Source: a virus. Taken from it: DNA of 25,913 nucleotides. Shown here in pieces: positions 7,625 to 14,382 of this stretch. Positions within the stretch are counted from its first letter, which is position 1. Each line of letters starts with the position of its first letter. The DNA lies in the IMG/VR virus record IMGVR_UViG_3300000553_000143, positions 9,625-35,537 of that record; one strand, written 5' to 3'. A program made the position numbers and the translations under genes. The notes beneath the pieces are model-generated. The model saw only the letters and a list, made by a program, of their open reading frames with translations, was not told the origin of the DNA and did no database searches.

Positions 7625-8590
7625 CTAATTCGACCCTTCGCCGGTTGGCCTGATGTTTGTCCAAACAGCCTGGTCGATGCCAAAGCCCAAACCTTCGCTC
7701 CAGTCGGCCATAACGGCAACCGATCGTTTTACCTCTTCGAGCTTGAACGCGTTTTTGGTAAAAGTTGCAGGGCTGATGTGCAGGAAGTTCTCGACAGGGG
7801 TACAGAAAATATCGTTTGTACCAACCATCGAAGCCAACGGCTTAACATTCAACGGGGTGAAATCGATACCTCCATCGATCTGCTGATCAGAGGTCTTAAA
7901 ATAAAATCCCTGGGCACGTTTGTCCTGCATGTACTTTTTGTACCAGTAACGGCTCATAAATACGTTCATTTGGATGCCTTGATAAACTTCCGCGATAGAA
8001 TCGGTAAACGATTCGACCTGGTCGAAGATGGTCGTTTTGTCGAGAGGTTCAATATCGATCGAATTGATGGTGCCAGCATCGACTCCGGTTTGCAACAATT
8101 TTTTCAAACCGTTCATCCCTGTTCCATCAGGACCGGCAGTACCTGCTGTGGGTGCCGAATAAACACCTTTATAATATTCGTTCAGCTCCATGTCCTGGTC
8201 GATCTGGCGTGCATAATACACCTCGATCAGCCACATCACAAATGGCCATGCCTTGCGGTCAACGCCACCTTGTGCCAGAAAACCAAGCCAGGTTGCATAA
8301 AGCTCGTCTGGCATAAACTCGTCATCAATTTTGAACCGGTATTGGCGGATCTCGTTAGGGGTAAATTCAACGCCACCTTTGGTGGTAAACGCCTTTTGGA
8401 AAGGCTGGACCAACGTCCTGAATGTTGCGTTGGCAAGTCTGAAAATCGTATCGTCCGATTTCATTTCTGTAGCATAGCCCGTAAGTTCGCGGGCCTGCGA
8501 GAGTTTCGACAATATACGGCGCTTGTTTTGTCCTGCGTCGATATAAAATGCCCCATACTCTGATACAATTGCACTAGCTGTAATTGACAT
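7625..8590 (-). CDS. Major capsid protein
   Basis: A 321-aa protein of a size and composition usual for a phage major head protein: moderately hydrophobic, few cysteines, mixed alpha/beta, no signal peptide. It begins MSITASAIVSEYGAFYIDAG and ends with an aromatic beta-rich domain (GFGIDQAVWTNIRP). It lies 11 bp downstream of the protease-scaffold gene, the standard order in HK97-like head modules. ATG start at 8590, with an AT-rich leader and no Shine-Dalgarno sequence. The capsid assignment comes from length, order and overall character, not from a catalytic motif. The 182-aa and 81-aa genes follow in the same transcript. Confidence 0.75.
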   Translation of the reverse strand: MSITASAIVSEYGAFYIDAGQNKRRILSKLSQARELTGYATEMKSDDTIFRLANATFRTLVQPFQKAFTTKGGVEFTPNEIRQYRFKIDDEFMPDELYATWLGFLAQGGVDRKAWPFVMWLIEVYYARQIDQDMELNEYYKGVYSAPTAGTAGPDGTGMNGLKKLLQTGVDAGTINSIDIEPLDKTTIFDQVESFTDSIAEVYQGIQMNVFMSRYWYKKYMQDKRAQGFYFKTSDQQIDGGIDFTPLNVKPLASMVGTNDIFCTPVENFLHISPATFTKNAFKLEEVKRSVAVMADWSEGLGFGIDQAVWTNIRPTGEGSN

Positions 8591-8601
8591 ATAAATTAGG
8601 A

Positions 8602-10005
8602 TTAAGAATTAGAATCTACGTTTCTGTTGTGCGGCAGGTTGTCGATGGCTTCCCAGTCAACCTCTGTCCAATCTGGATCATTGCCTTGCTGTCCAAGGTT
8701 CTGTATTGCACCTGTGCCCGGCCGGGCAGCAAGCAAAGTGCGCACCGCTTCGGCTTTCGCTTCGGGGGTGGTGGCTGCGGCAACAGTGGGGTCGATTGCA
8801 TTGAAAGGGTCGTAAGCCGTTGCAATGGTTTGCTGTGCTGTTGCGAGGGTTGAAGTTGCGGTATCGCGTTCTTGTGTTGCAGTGTCGCGCTCGGCAACGA
8901 GCTGCTGGTTGGCTTCGAGCCTTGCCTCAATCTGTTCAAATTGGCCTTCGTTGACGTAAGCGCCATCTTCGTTGGCAGCAAGCTCTTCAACCCCCAGCAC
9001 TTGGTTTAAATGCGGAAATTGTCTCATCTCTATTTTTATGTTTAAGTGATTTTGGTTTGTTTTGGGCACAGGTTGTTGTGGCACGAACTTCGAGATCGAA
9101 ATAATCTTGTCGACCACACTGGCAAAGTCGCCAATCTCGTCGACCAACGATCCTACCACGTCCTGTGCCATATAAGTCCTTCCCTTCAGTTGCTCAATTT
9201 TAACTGCCGGTCGGTGCGTCTTTACGTCGTTTTGGAATTTTAGGTTGAACGGGTTCAGTATCCGTTCTTTCACGACCGTGAAATCGAAATTGTTGATGGC
9301 CGCTTCGTACTCCTGGTTTTTCTCTTCCGAACCATCGGCATAGATCGTTACCGAAATATCGCCGTCGTCATTGGCTTCCGATTTTGCCTTGCGGCCTTCG
9401 TACATGGCCATTGTGCCAATCGAGCCAACCATGTCCATTCCACGGCTTGCCGTTATCCCGCTGGCATACGAAGCAATGTAGTACATTGCCGAACAGGCAC
9501 ACCCGTCAACCCATACCCAAATTGGCTTGGTGCATTTCTTCATCACATCGGTCAGTTCCGGAACTGCCACAGCCTGTCCTCCGCCACTTTCGGCAATGAT
9601 GATATGACCGATCACGTTCGGGTCTTCGTCGGCTTCCTGCAACCTTTTGCCCAAAGTGCGCGTTCCGCGTGGTCCGCACTCCTGGTCGTGCTTCGTAAGG
9701 ATACCACGGATGGGCAGCACATGGATGATGGGGATATTGGGTTTTTCTTGAGGTATATCAACGACCTCGACTTCATCGTCATCATCATCGTCATCATCGT
9801 CATCGTCGTCAAAACCGGAATATCCAATTACCCGATCTTTCGAAATTGGCGAAATGGCATAATGCCTTTGGTTCCTGGGTTCGGGTGCTTTATCGATCTG
9901 CAATCCGGAAATCAATCCCCGGAACACAGGATAAAATACCTGGAGCGTTTGCGCTTCGATGTGCCAAGGCGACCCGATTGCATCTTTAAGGAATTGATAA
10001 TTCAT
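8602..10005 (-). CDS. S49 (SppA/ClpP-like) prohead protease fused to scaffold
   Basis: A 467-aa protein that should cleave and clear the inner scaffold during head maturation. Residues 85-310 are an S49 serine-peptidase domain: PIIHVLPIRGILT, a GGG turn (IAESGGGQAV, 138-147), and VDGCACSAMYYIASYA with the likely nucleophile S172. Residues 327-467 are alanine/glutamine/threonine-rich and helical (AERDTATQERDTA), typical of a scaffold. M327 (codon at 9027) could be an internal start for a separate scaffold chain, as with lambda C/Nu3. A run of twelve aspartates (66-77) encoded by a GAY repeat precedes the protease domain. It has its own upstream terminator-isolated leader and is followed at 11 bp by the capsid gene. 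Confidence 0.85.
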   Translation of the reverse strand: MNYQFLKDAIGSPWHIEAQTLQVFYPVFRGLISGLQIDKAPEPRNQRHYAISPISKDRVIGYSGFDDDDDDDDDDDDEVEVVDIPQEKPNIPIIHVLPIRGILTKHDQECGPRGTRTLGKRLQEADEDPNVIGHIIIAESGGGQAVAVPELTDVMKKCTKPIWVWVDGCACSAMYYIASYASGITASRGMDMVGSIGTMAMYEGRKAKSEANDDGDISVTIYADGSEEKNQEYEAAINNFDFTVVKERILNPFNLKFQNDVKTHRPAVKIEQLKGRTYMAQDVVGSLVDEIGDFASVVDKIISISKFVPQQPVPKTNQNHLNIKIEMRQFPHLNQVLGVEELAANEDGAYVNEGQFEQIEARLEANQQLVAERDTATQERDTATSTLATAQQTIATAYDPFNAIDPTVAAATTPEAKAEAVRTLLAARPGTGAIQNLGQQGNDPDWTEVDWEAIDNLPHNRNVDSNS

Positions 10006-10044
10006 AAACCAGCTTTATTTTCAGCAAGTTTATGGCACAAAAAA

Positions 10045-10069
10045 AGCGGCACAAAGGACATGTGCCGCT
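10045..10069 (-). terminator. Intrinsic terminator before the protease-scaffold gene
   Basis: 9-bp GC-rich hairpin (AGCGGCACA and its complement, 7-nt loop) followed on the minus strand by seven or more T. Together with the hairpin at 10093-10123 it separates the 151-aa structural gene from the protease gene, so the protease/capsid transcript likely starts in the 40 bp just downstream. Confidence 0.85.
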
Positions 10070-10092
10070 CGCAAAAGCAGAAAAACTACCCA

Positions 10093-10123
10093 GTGATAGC
10101 CTCACTTCAAGTGAGGCTATCAC
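10093..10123 (-). terminator. 15-bp perfect hairpin, first of a tandem terminator pair
   Basis: GTGATAGCCTCACTT and its exact complement around a single central base. On the minus strand it is followed by TGGGTAGTTTTTC. It lies 9 bp after the stop of the 151-aa gene. On the plus side a T6 run follows, so it may act both ways. Confidence 0.65.
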
Positions 10124-10131
10124 AACCTTTT

Positions 10132-10587
10132 TTAAAACGGATTATCTATAAACACCGCCCTTTTGGTTTGCAGTCCCGAAAACGATACCGCATAGGCGCT
10201 CAAACCCGCTGCCGGTGCCTGGGTTGCAGCTTTGGCGGCAAACCTTAACGGAACTGCACGGGTACCTGCCAAACGGTACGCACCGTTGCCATCCTCAAAA
10301 ACGGCAACATATTTGCACCTGCGTTCCATATCGGCAATAATGGAGTCGCTATCGGAATGTACGCACGGCACAATTGCCGAAAGTTCGGTTTTGTAAACCT
10401 TGCCCGCTGACGTTCGGGTCATCTCTTCCATAAAAGCAGCAGAGTCCTCCTTCGCATAGAGTTGTACAACGTTTGCGTCGTTCGTGATGGTGATCACCTT
10501 GCCCGATACCGTAAAGTCAGTTGGAGGCACTGCCCAAATCCTGAGCACGCCACCCATGTTCTCGCTCTGTTTTGTAATCTGTTTCAT
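10132..10587 (-). CDS. Probable virion structural protein
   Basis: A 151-aa protein, beta-rich, with no signal peptide or membrane segment. It has a central strand pair (CKYVAVFEDGNGAYRLAG) and a C-terminus (GLQTKRAVFIDNPF) reminiscent of phage tail-tube or minor head proteins; the overall layout resembles the 182-aa protein at 6982-7530. It is isolated: a hairpin lies upstream at 10615-10644 and two terminators lie downstream, so it seems to be its own transcription unit. Isolation by strong terminators suggests a product needed in an amount different from its neighbours. Function inferred from context. Confidence 0.6.
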   Translation of the reverse strand: MKQITKQSENMGGVLRIWAVPPTDFTVSGKVITITNDANVVQLYAKEDSAAFMEEMTRTSAGKVYKTELSAIVPCVHSDSDSIIADMERRCKYVAVFEDGNGAYRLAGTRAVPLRFAAKAATQAPAAGLSAYAVSFSGLQTKRAVFIDNPF

Positions 10588-10614
10588 CGCTCAATATTTA
10601 ATTATTATGTTTAT

Positions 10615-10644
10615 GTAAGTTGTCCCCTGTGGGGGACAACTTAC
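10615..10644. terminator. 13-bp perfect hairpin between two head-region genes
   Basis: GTAAGTTGTCCCC, loop TGTG, exact complement. It lies 20 bp after the stop of the 189-aa gene on the minus strand. There is no good T-run on the minus side; ATATTTTTAATG follows on the plus side. Terminator or RNA-stability hairpin. Confidence 0.55.
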
Positions 10645-10663
10645 GCATATATTTTTAATGTTT

Positions 10664-11233
10664 TTATGCCGATTCGGCACTCATCAGTGCATGGTTTTTC
10701 AAAATTGCGTTCGTAATGACCCCGGCTGTGCTCATGTTCACAAGGATCAACCTTTCGAGGTGCTGGAAGGCATAATAGTTGAAATCGATGTCGTTTAAGT
10801 TTTTGAACCTGTAAAAGTCTTTTTTGATCGAGTCGAAGGGCCAGTATTCCTCCTCCATCTGGAACCTTTTCTGGAATTTGGTGATGGCGTTGTATTCCTG
10901 CATCCCAAACGAGATGTATGTCGATACCACCGACCTCATCAGCCATTTTGCGTTGCGTTCGAAATACTTGCCAAACGCGATGATGTCCGTTTTGCTCATT
11001 TCCCAACCGCTCCGGAAGAAGTCGCGCTCCGATATCACAATCTCAAGTTTTACAGAATGTTTTTGCAGTTCTTCCGAATATTGGTAGTCCAAATCGCTGC
11101 AAGGCTTTTTCAACATCCGCCGGAACATTTCGTTCTCGCGCGGATGGTTCCTGAAATCTGCCGGGCAACCGTAGTTGTTTTCGACAAACCGCTTAACATA
11201 GGGTTTTACGGGTACAAATACATTAAAATTCAT
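10664..11233 (-). CDS. Unknown 189-aa phage protein
   Basis: Starts at the ATG at 11233 (MNFNVFVPVKPYVKRFVENN). A longer reading from 11368 would cross a terminator and the candidate promoter at 11291-11320, so it is unlikely. The protein is helical and charged, with YWPFDSIKKDFYRFKN near residues 132-147, a pattern I have seen in uncharacterised proteins of Bacteroidetes phages and mobile elements. No catalytic motif is obvious. It stands alone between the terminator at 11328-11354 and the hairpin at 10615-10644. The leader carries a Bacteroidetes-type promoter. It could be a late-gene regulator, as it is the first gene of the head region, but that is a guess. Confidence 0.6.
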   Translation of the reverse strand: MNFNVFVPVKPYVKRFVENNYGCPADFRNHPRENEMFRRMLKKPCSDLDYQYSEELQKHSVKLEIVISERDFFRSGWEMSKTDIIAFGKYFERNAKWLMRSVVSTYISFGMQEYNAITKFQKRFQMEEEYWPFDSIKKDFYRFKNLNDIDFNYYAFQHLERLILVNMSTAGVITNAILKNHALMSAESA

Positions 11234-11283
11234 ATGTGGATTTTGGGTTATCAAACTGAAATCGACAACCCATTGGCGGTGGG

Positions 11284-11320
11284 AACAGTACAAATGTAAG
11301 AAAAATAATAGAAACGCAAT
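11284..11320 (-). promoter_or_regulatory. Bacteroidetes-type promoter for the 189-aa gene
   Basis: On the minus strand, TTG (11317-11319) is followed after 18 bases by TACATTTG (11291-11298), matching the Bacteroidetes -33/-7 consensus TTTG...TAnnTTTG. It lies just after a strong terminator and about 55-60 bp before the ATG at 11233. Transcription should start near 11284. Confidence 0.6.
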
Positions 11321-11327
11321 AGAAAAA

Positions 11328-11354
11328 CAATAGCCTCCAGTGGCGAGGCTATTG
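11328..11354 (-). terminator. Intrinsic terminator closing the small-gene operon
   Basis: 10-bp hairpin (CAATAGCCTC and its complement, 7-nt loop) followed on the minus strand by TTTTTC. It comes 7 bp after the final TGA of the broken HTH gene, so it ends the transcript of the small accessory genes. Confidence 0.85.
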
Positions 11355-11360
11355 GGAAAT

Positions 11361-11561
11361 TCACTCAAGGAATTCGATTAAAGGTACTTCAAAGTATAAT
11401 GCAAGTTATTGCATTTCGGTGAGATTTGGAACGGATTTACCTTTATACAGTTGGACCCATCTTTTTTGTTTTATACCAACTGTATTATAAAATTCTTTAG
11501 TTGGTTTAAAAATATATATTCCTTTTGCCTGCTTTTTAATGATTCTTTCAATTGCTGTCAT
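11361..11561 (-). pseudogene. XRE-type HTH gene with an in-frame TAA
   Basis: Reading from the ATG at 11561 gives 51 codons, then TAA at 11406-11408, then 14 more sensible codons and TGA at 11361. The product before the stop ends GIKQKRWVQLYKGKSVPNL plus TEMQ, and after it reads LALYFEVPLIEFLE; together this is a textbook end of a small Bacteroidetes XRE/Cro helix-turn-helix, with one residue replaced by the stop. The gene is too short for most gene finders. Either it is recently inactivated by one base change (for example AAA or CAA to TAA), or a 51-aa truncated form is made. It has the AT-rich composition of its upstream neighbours. A terminator follows at once. Confidence 0.7.
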
Positions 11562-11614
11562 GTTATTGTTTCTTTTTAATTTATCGAAATTTAAAAGTTA
11601 ATATATGAATTTAA

Positions 11615-11851
11615 TTACTTCGTAACCCCCGCAACATTCTGCAACCGATATACTTTGCAGGGATACGTTTCTGTTTTTTCTGCGGCCATAAAATCAGCCC
11701 CACATTCAAAAACATTCCCGTTTTTATCGACCCAAATCCATTGTTCGCAACCCCTCGTTTTCTTTGGAAGGATGCTTGGTACCCATTTTACCCAGTCCTG
11801 TTTGCTTTCCAGTTCAAAAAGCAATTCTCCATTTACTGTAATTTGTTCCAT
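11615..11851 (-). CDS. Small unknown protein
   Basis: A 78-aa protein starting at the ATG at 11851 (a TTG three codons upstream is less likely). Three tryptophans (DWVKWVP, EQWIWVD) and two cysteines stand out, with a compact beta-rich pattern: ITVNGELLFELES, then EQWIWVDKNGNVFECGADF. It lies 11 bp after the 93-aa gene. No known domain; a short accessory protein of the early or middle region. Confidence 0.55.
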   Translation of the reverse strand: MEQITVNGELLFELESKQDWVKWVPSILPKKTRGCEQWIWVDKNGNVFECGADFMAAEKTETYPCKVYRLQNVAGVTK

Positions 11852-11862
11852 TTCATTCAATT

Positions 11863-12144
11863 TTAGTGTTCATTTTGATGCGGGATCTGAATTCGATCAC
11901 CGCCAACATTAAAACTTCTGTGATATTCATATTCTTCTCCGTAACGATTCCTTTTTTTTAGAGTCGCTTTGTAAAGTGTTACACCATAACTTATATGTTC
12001 AAAAATTTCGCCTGTCATTGCGATTTTTTGTAATGAAATATTTGCTGAATGTATTTTAGCTGGTTCAAATTCTTTTTTCTTTGAACGTGGGTCAATTACA
12101 AGGCAATCTGAGCCTATTAATTGTTTTAAATTGTTTGTATCCAT
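11863..12144 (-). CDS. Small unknown protein
   Basis: A 93-aa protein, basic and beta-rich (MDTNNLKQLIGSDCLVIDPR at the start, EYEYHRSFNVGGDRIQIPH near the end). The end resembles small SH3-like or modulator proteins of phages, but no motif allows a firm name. It is AT-rich compared with the head genes, as is the next gene, which suggests recent acquisition. Confidence 0.55.
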   Translation of the reverse strand: MDTNNLKQLIGSDCLVIDPRSKKKEFEPAKIHSANISLQKIAMTGEIFEHISYGVTLYKATLKKRNRYGEEYEYHRSFNVGGDRIQIPHQNEH

Positions 12145-12202
12145 TTTGAAATTAATTTATTAATATATTTAATTATTATTCAGTCAAACTGCAATGTGGG
12201 TT

Positions 12203-12493
12203 TTATGTCATTTCAATCGCTATACTGTTCAACAGCTCCTGCATACGCCAGGCTTTTTGCTTCCAATTTTCGGCCTTTTGTAGCGAATCGCCACTGCCAT
12301 AGCCATTGTTAATGCAAGCCTTGGCATTTTTGTCACAGCGTTTTATAGCCGGGCGGAATACCTCCTCCATCATCATATAGTCCTCTTCGCACAGTTGAAC
12401 GCTTGCCCAGCGGGTCATCTTCTTTTGTTCTTCGTCACTCATCAGAGAGCAATGGCCCCCGCCTTCGCCCCTTTCAAATTTTGAAATTTCCAT
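12203..12493 (-). CDS. Small unknown helical protein
   Basis: A 96-aa protein, acidic in the first half, with methionine-rich helix EEDYMMMEEVFRPAIKR and tryptophans near the end (AENWKQKAWRMQELLNS). No signal peptide, membrane segment or known domain. ATG at 12493, 18 bp after the preceding stop. Part of the run of small genes between the origin-like region and the head module. Confidence 0.55.
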   Translation of the reverse strand: MEISKFERGEGGGHCSLMSDEEQKKMTRWASVQLCEEDYMMMEEVFRPAIKRCDKNAKACINNGYGSGDSLQKAENWKQKAWRMQELLNSIAIEMT

Positions 12494-12510
12494 AATCCTT
12501 AATTTAAATT

Positions 12511-12741
12511 CTAATTATCCTCCTTAATTTCCAAATACCCCCTATAATCCTCCATCAACCCGTCCACATCGCTATCCGGATCTATCCCGAACAGGTAGCC
12601 CTCGCTGGTAAAAAGGTCGGCACCCGCCAAACCGGTTTCTTTCACAAACCCAATCGCTTCGGCAATTGCCAGGTCGATGGGAACACCTTCTTTTGCCTCA
12701 AGTTCAATCGCCTGGTTTGGCGCAATCTTAATGTAGTCCAT
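12511..12741 (-). CDS. Small acidic unknown protein
   Basis: A 76-aa strongly acidic protein (FGIDPDSDVDGLMEDYRGYL). Acidic small phage proteins of this size are often DNA mimics or anti-defence factors, but nothing beyond charge supports that here. It lies 2 bp after the neighbouring stop, so it is co-translated with the upstream gene. Confidence 0.55.
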   Translation of the reverse strand: MDYIKIAPNQAIELEAKEGVPIDLAIAEAIGFVKETGLAGADLFTSEGYLFGIDPDSDVDGLMEDYRGYLEIKEDN

Positions 12742-12743
12742 AA

Positions 12744-12962
12744 TTATAAACTGTTCAGTTTTTTCTTAATATCTGCCCATTCCTTAACCTCTTCGCCCAG
12801 TTCAGTATTAAAGGGCAATCCCTTCAAGTTCTCAATTACCATCCTAATCGCGTAAAGTCCGCACGATTTAGCCCCCAACTTTCTCAGGCTCGGCACCGCA
12901 TTGGTGGGCTGGTGCTTCATCATCTCGTCAAAAATCTGTTGTGCAATTTCACTGTTTGTCAT
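12744..12962 (-). CDS. Small unknown protein
   Basis: A 72-aa protein using the ATG at 12962 (MTNSEIAQQIFDEMMKHQPT); a longer version from 13010 would run far into the zinc-ribbon gene. Helical, with a central LGAKSCGLYAIRMVIENL segment. It overlaps the upstream gene by 14 bp and sits 2 bp before the acidic protein gene. No family recognised. Confidence 0.5.
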   Translation of the reverse strand: MTNSEIAQQIFDEMMKHQPTNAVPSLRKLGAKSCGLYAIRMVIENLKGLPFNTELGEEVKEWADIKKKLNSL

Positions 12963-13167
12963 TTGTCGTAGTATTATCGTTATCGCATATCTCACATTCG
13001 TAGTAACCAACCTCGTTCAAGGTTTTTGGTGCTTTGCACTTGCGGCACTTGGGCAGTTCGCTCTCCACCACTTCGTCAAGTAGCGAAACAATATGCCTGG
13101 CATCAATCATGCTTACTTCTCCCAGCTTTGCTGCTTTAAGGATTTGTTGTTTCGTGTAGGTGTTCAT
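12949..13167 (-). CDS. Small zinc-ribbon protein
   Basis: A 72-aa protein with a CxxC...CxxC zinc ribbon: CRKCKAPKTLNEVGYYECEI with a final C (about residues 41-61), preceded by a short HTH-like helix pair (KQQILKAAKLGEVSMIDARH). It may be a small DNA- or RNA-binding regulator. It is followed by an overlapping gene and preceded by a 2-bp gap from the 107-aa gene. Confidence 0.6.
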   Translation of the reverse strand: MNTYTKQQILKAAKLGEVSMIDARHIVSLLDEVVESELPKCRKCKAPKTLNEVGYYECEICDNDNTTTNDKQ

Positions 13168-13169
13168 AT

Positions 13170-13493
13170 TTAATTGTTTATACTCATTTTTATAAAATAC
13201 CTAAACCCCTTTTCAACTGCCGCTTTGGCCTCCTCAAGCGTGTCGAAGATCGTTTTCTCCTTTGTTGGGAAATAGTACGTTACATGGAATTTCCCTGTAT
13301 CCGCTTCTTTTACGATCAACTTTTTTACCCAGGCAATCTGGAAATGAGCGATCTTTGGCTTTGTAAATGTTTTTAAAGCGTTGCCACAAAAGGCGATCCT
13401 TGCCCAACGGCCTCGGCTGTCTGGCTCCATGGTATGCGAATACACGTTATCCCAGGTCACCCTTGCTTCAACTGTAATCTTAATCTTTGCCAT
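13170..13493 (-). CDS. Small unknown protein
   Basis: A 107-aa basic, beta-rich protein (MAKIKITVEARVTWDNVYSH, later GKFHVTYYFPTKEKTIFDT). It overlaps the upstream gene by 14 bp. The C-terminal helix LEEAKAAVEKGFRYFIK follows a beta sheet, a small alpha/beta fold without a known name. Early accessory region. Confidence 0.55.
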   Translation of the reverse strand: MAKIKITVEARVTWDNVYSHTMEPDSRGRWARIAFCGNALKTFTKPKIAHFQIAWVKKLIVKEADTGKFHVTYYFPTKEKTIFDTLEEAKAAVEKGFRYFIKMSINN

Positions 13494-13935
13494 CGCTATC
13501 GGTTTTTAATTCTATCATTATTAATTCCTTCATTCTTAATTGCAAAGCTTCGTACTTCAATATCTCCTGCCTCCTGAATTCCATCCGGTTCGTCACCTTT
13601 TCCTCGGTCTCCAGGTCAACGTTCCGCGCATCGTTGTTCCAACTCTGTTGCAGCTTCTTGATCCGTGCCCTGATCCCCGATTCCAGCATCGTCAATTCCT
13701 CTGCGGTAAATTCCGACCGGACACTGAGCGGAGTCGAAGTGTCGTACAGCTCGTCAATAACCAGGTGAAGCTGCTGCCGTGATGCTTCGATCAGGATCAT
13801 CGCTTCGGTCTTGATGCCAGCCTTTACAAAATCGCGCCTCCACTCCCTCGATCCCGATTCGATGTTGTAAACGATCTTCCCAACCAACCGGTGGTACTCC
13901 TCCTTTGTCTTTTTTCCCATCTTGTTTTTGTCCAT
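13480..13935 (-). CDS. Unknown helical protein carrying a repeat-encoded insert
   Basis: A 151-aa mostly helical, charged protein with likely coiled coil in its C-terminal half (RARIKKLQQSWNNDARN and onward). At residues about 64-73 the sequence YDTSTPLSVRS is encoded by a palindromic repeat (13719-13743) also present elsewhere in the window; it looks like an in-frame insertion in a loop between two helices. First gene downstream of the iteron region, so it may be transcribed from a promoter inside or just after that region. Function unknown. Confidence 0.55.
   Translation of the reverse strand: MDKNKMGKKTKEEYHRLVGKIVYNIESGSREWRRDFVKAGIKTEAMILIEASRQQLHLVIDELYDTSTPLSVRSEFTAEELTMLESGIRARIKKLQQSWNNDARNVDLETEEKVTNRMEFRRQEILKYEALQLRMKELIMIELKTDSDGKD
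13719..13743. repeat. Palindromic repeat copy inside the 151-aa gene
   Basis: 25-mer with GACACT/AGTGTC arms around GAGCGGAGTCGA. It shares the core CACTGAGCGGAGTCGAAGTG with 21103-21127, a variant at 14490-14514 and an intergenic copy at 7576-7600. On the minus strand it encodes DTSTPLSV in the frame of the gene. Confidence 0.8.
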
Positions 13936-14382
13936 TTTATTCGACTATTAAATTATTTAGTTCTAAAATTCTATTATTTTGCCAAATTCCGCAATTTTCT
14001 ACATTCCATAGGCATTTTACTTACTTCGCTTACTTCGCTTACTTCGGATAACATAATATTATTTTATTCTTTTCTTTATCAATTGTTTAACCCCATTTTT
14101 CACCGAAGTAAGGCCGTTGTAAAACCGAGAAAATCGAAGCCAAGCGAAGTAAGGCGAAGCCAAGCGAAGTAAAGCGAAGTAAAGCGAAGTAAGTGTTTTC
14201 ACGGTATTTTTTGATATTAAATATTTGATTATTATACTATTATCTATTAAAAAATCATTAAAAAACTACCGAAGTAAGCGAAGCAAGAAAATGTAGCCTT
14301 GCTATAAAAAATTTGATATTCGCGCGGCCGGTTTTTACCATTTCTTCCTATCTGTTTTATATAGGGGGGTGCGGGGGGATTT
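13936..14382. other. Iteron-bearing AT-rich region, candidate replication origin
   Basis: A 447-bp stretch without a credible gene. It contains twelve copies of a CGAAG-TAA/CAA-type unit: three in inverted orientation at 14024-14046 (9-bp period), one at 14104, six in perfect 10-bp register starting at 14135, 14145, 14155, 14165, 14175 and 14185, and two at 14270 and 14279 (9-bp period). Between the clusters lie long A/T runs (14048-14099 and 14206-14268) that would unwind easily. It abuts the 3' end of the primase-helicase gene. Iterons plus an AT-rich unwinding stretch next to replication genes is the usual layout of an origin. Alternative: a cluster of sites for a phage regulator. Confidence 0.6.
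14024..14287. repeat. CGAAGTAA iterons in two orientations
   Basis: Twelve short units in four groups, described under the enclosing region. The six-unit block at 14135-14193 has an exact 10-bp period, one helical turn, so a protein bound to each unit would sit on the same face of the DNA; the flanking 3-unit and 2-unit blocks have a 9-bp period. Confidence 0.85.

Noticed and set aside
7622-8563. Long plus-strand frame (313 codons) opposite the capsid gene
   Set aside because: It mirrors the capsid gene; composition (His/Arg/Cys-rich, no domain) is that of an antisense shadow.
14363-14379. Two G6 runs (GGGGGG TGC GGGGGG) after the primase stop, possible G-quadruplex
   Set aside because: Only two runs; a stable four-stranded fold within this short stretch is doubtful and nothing else supports it.
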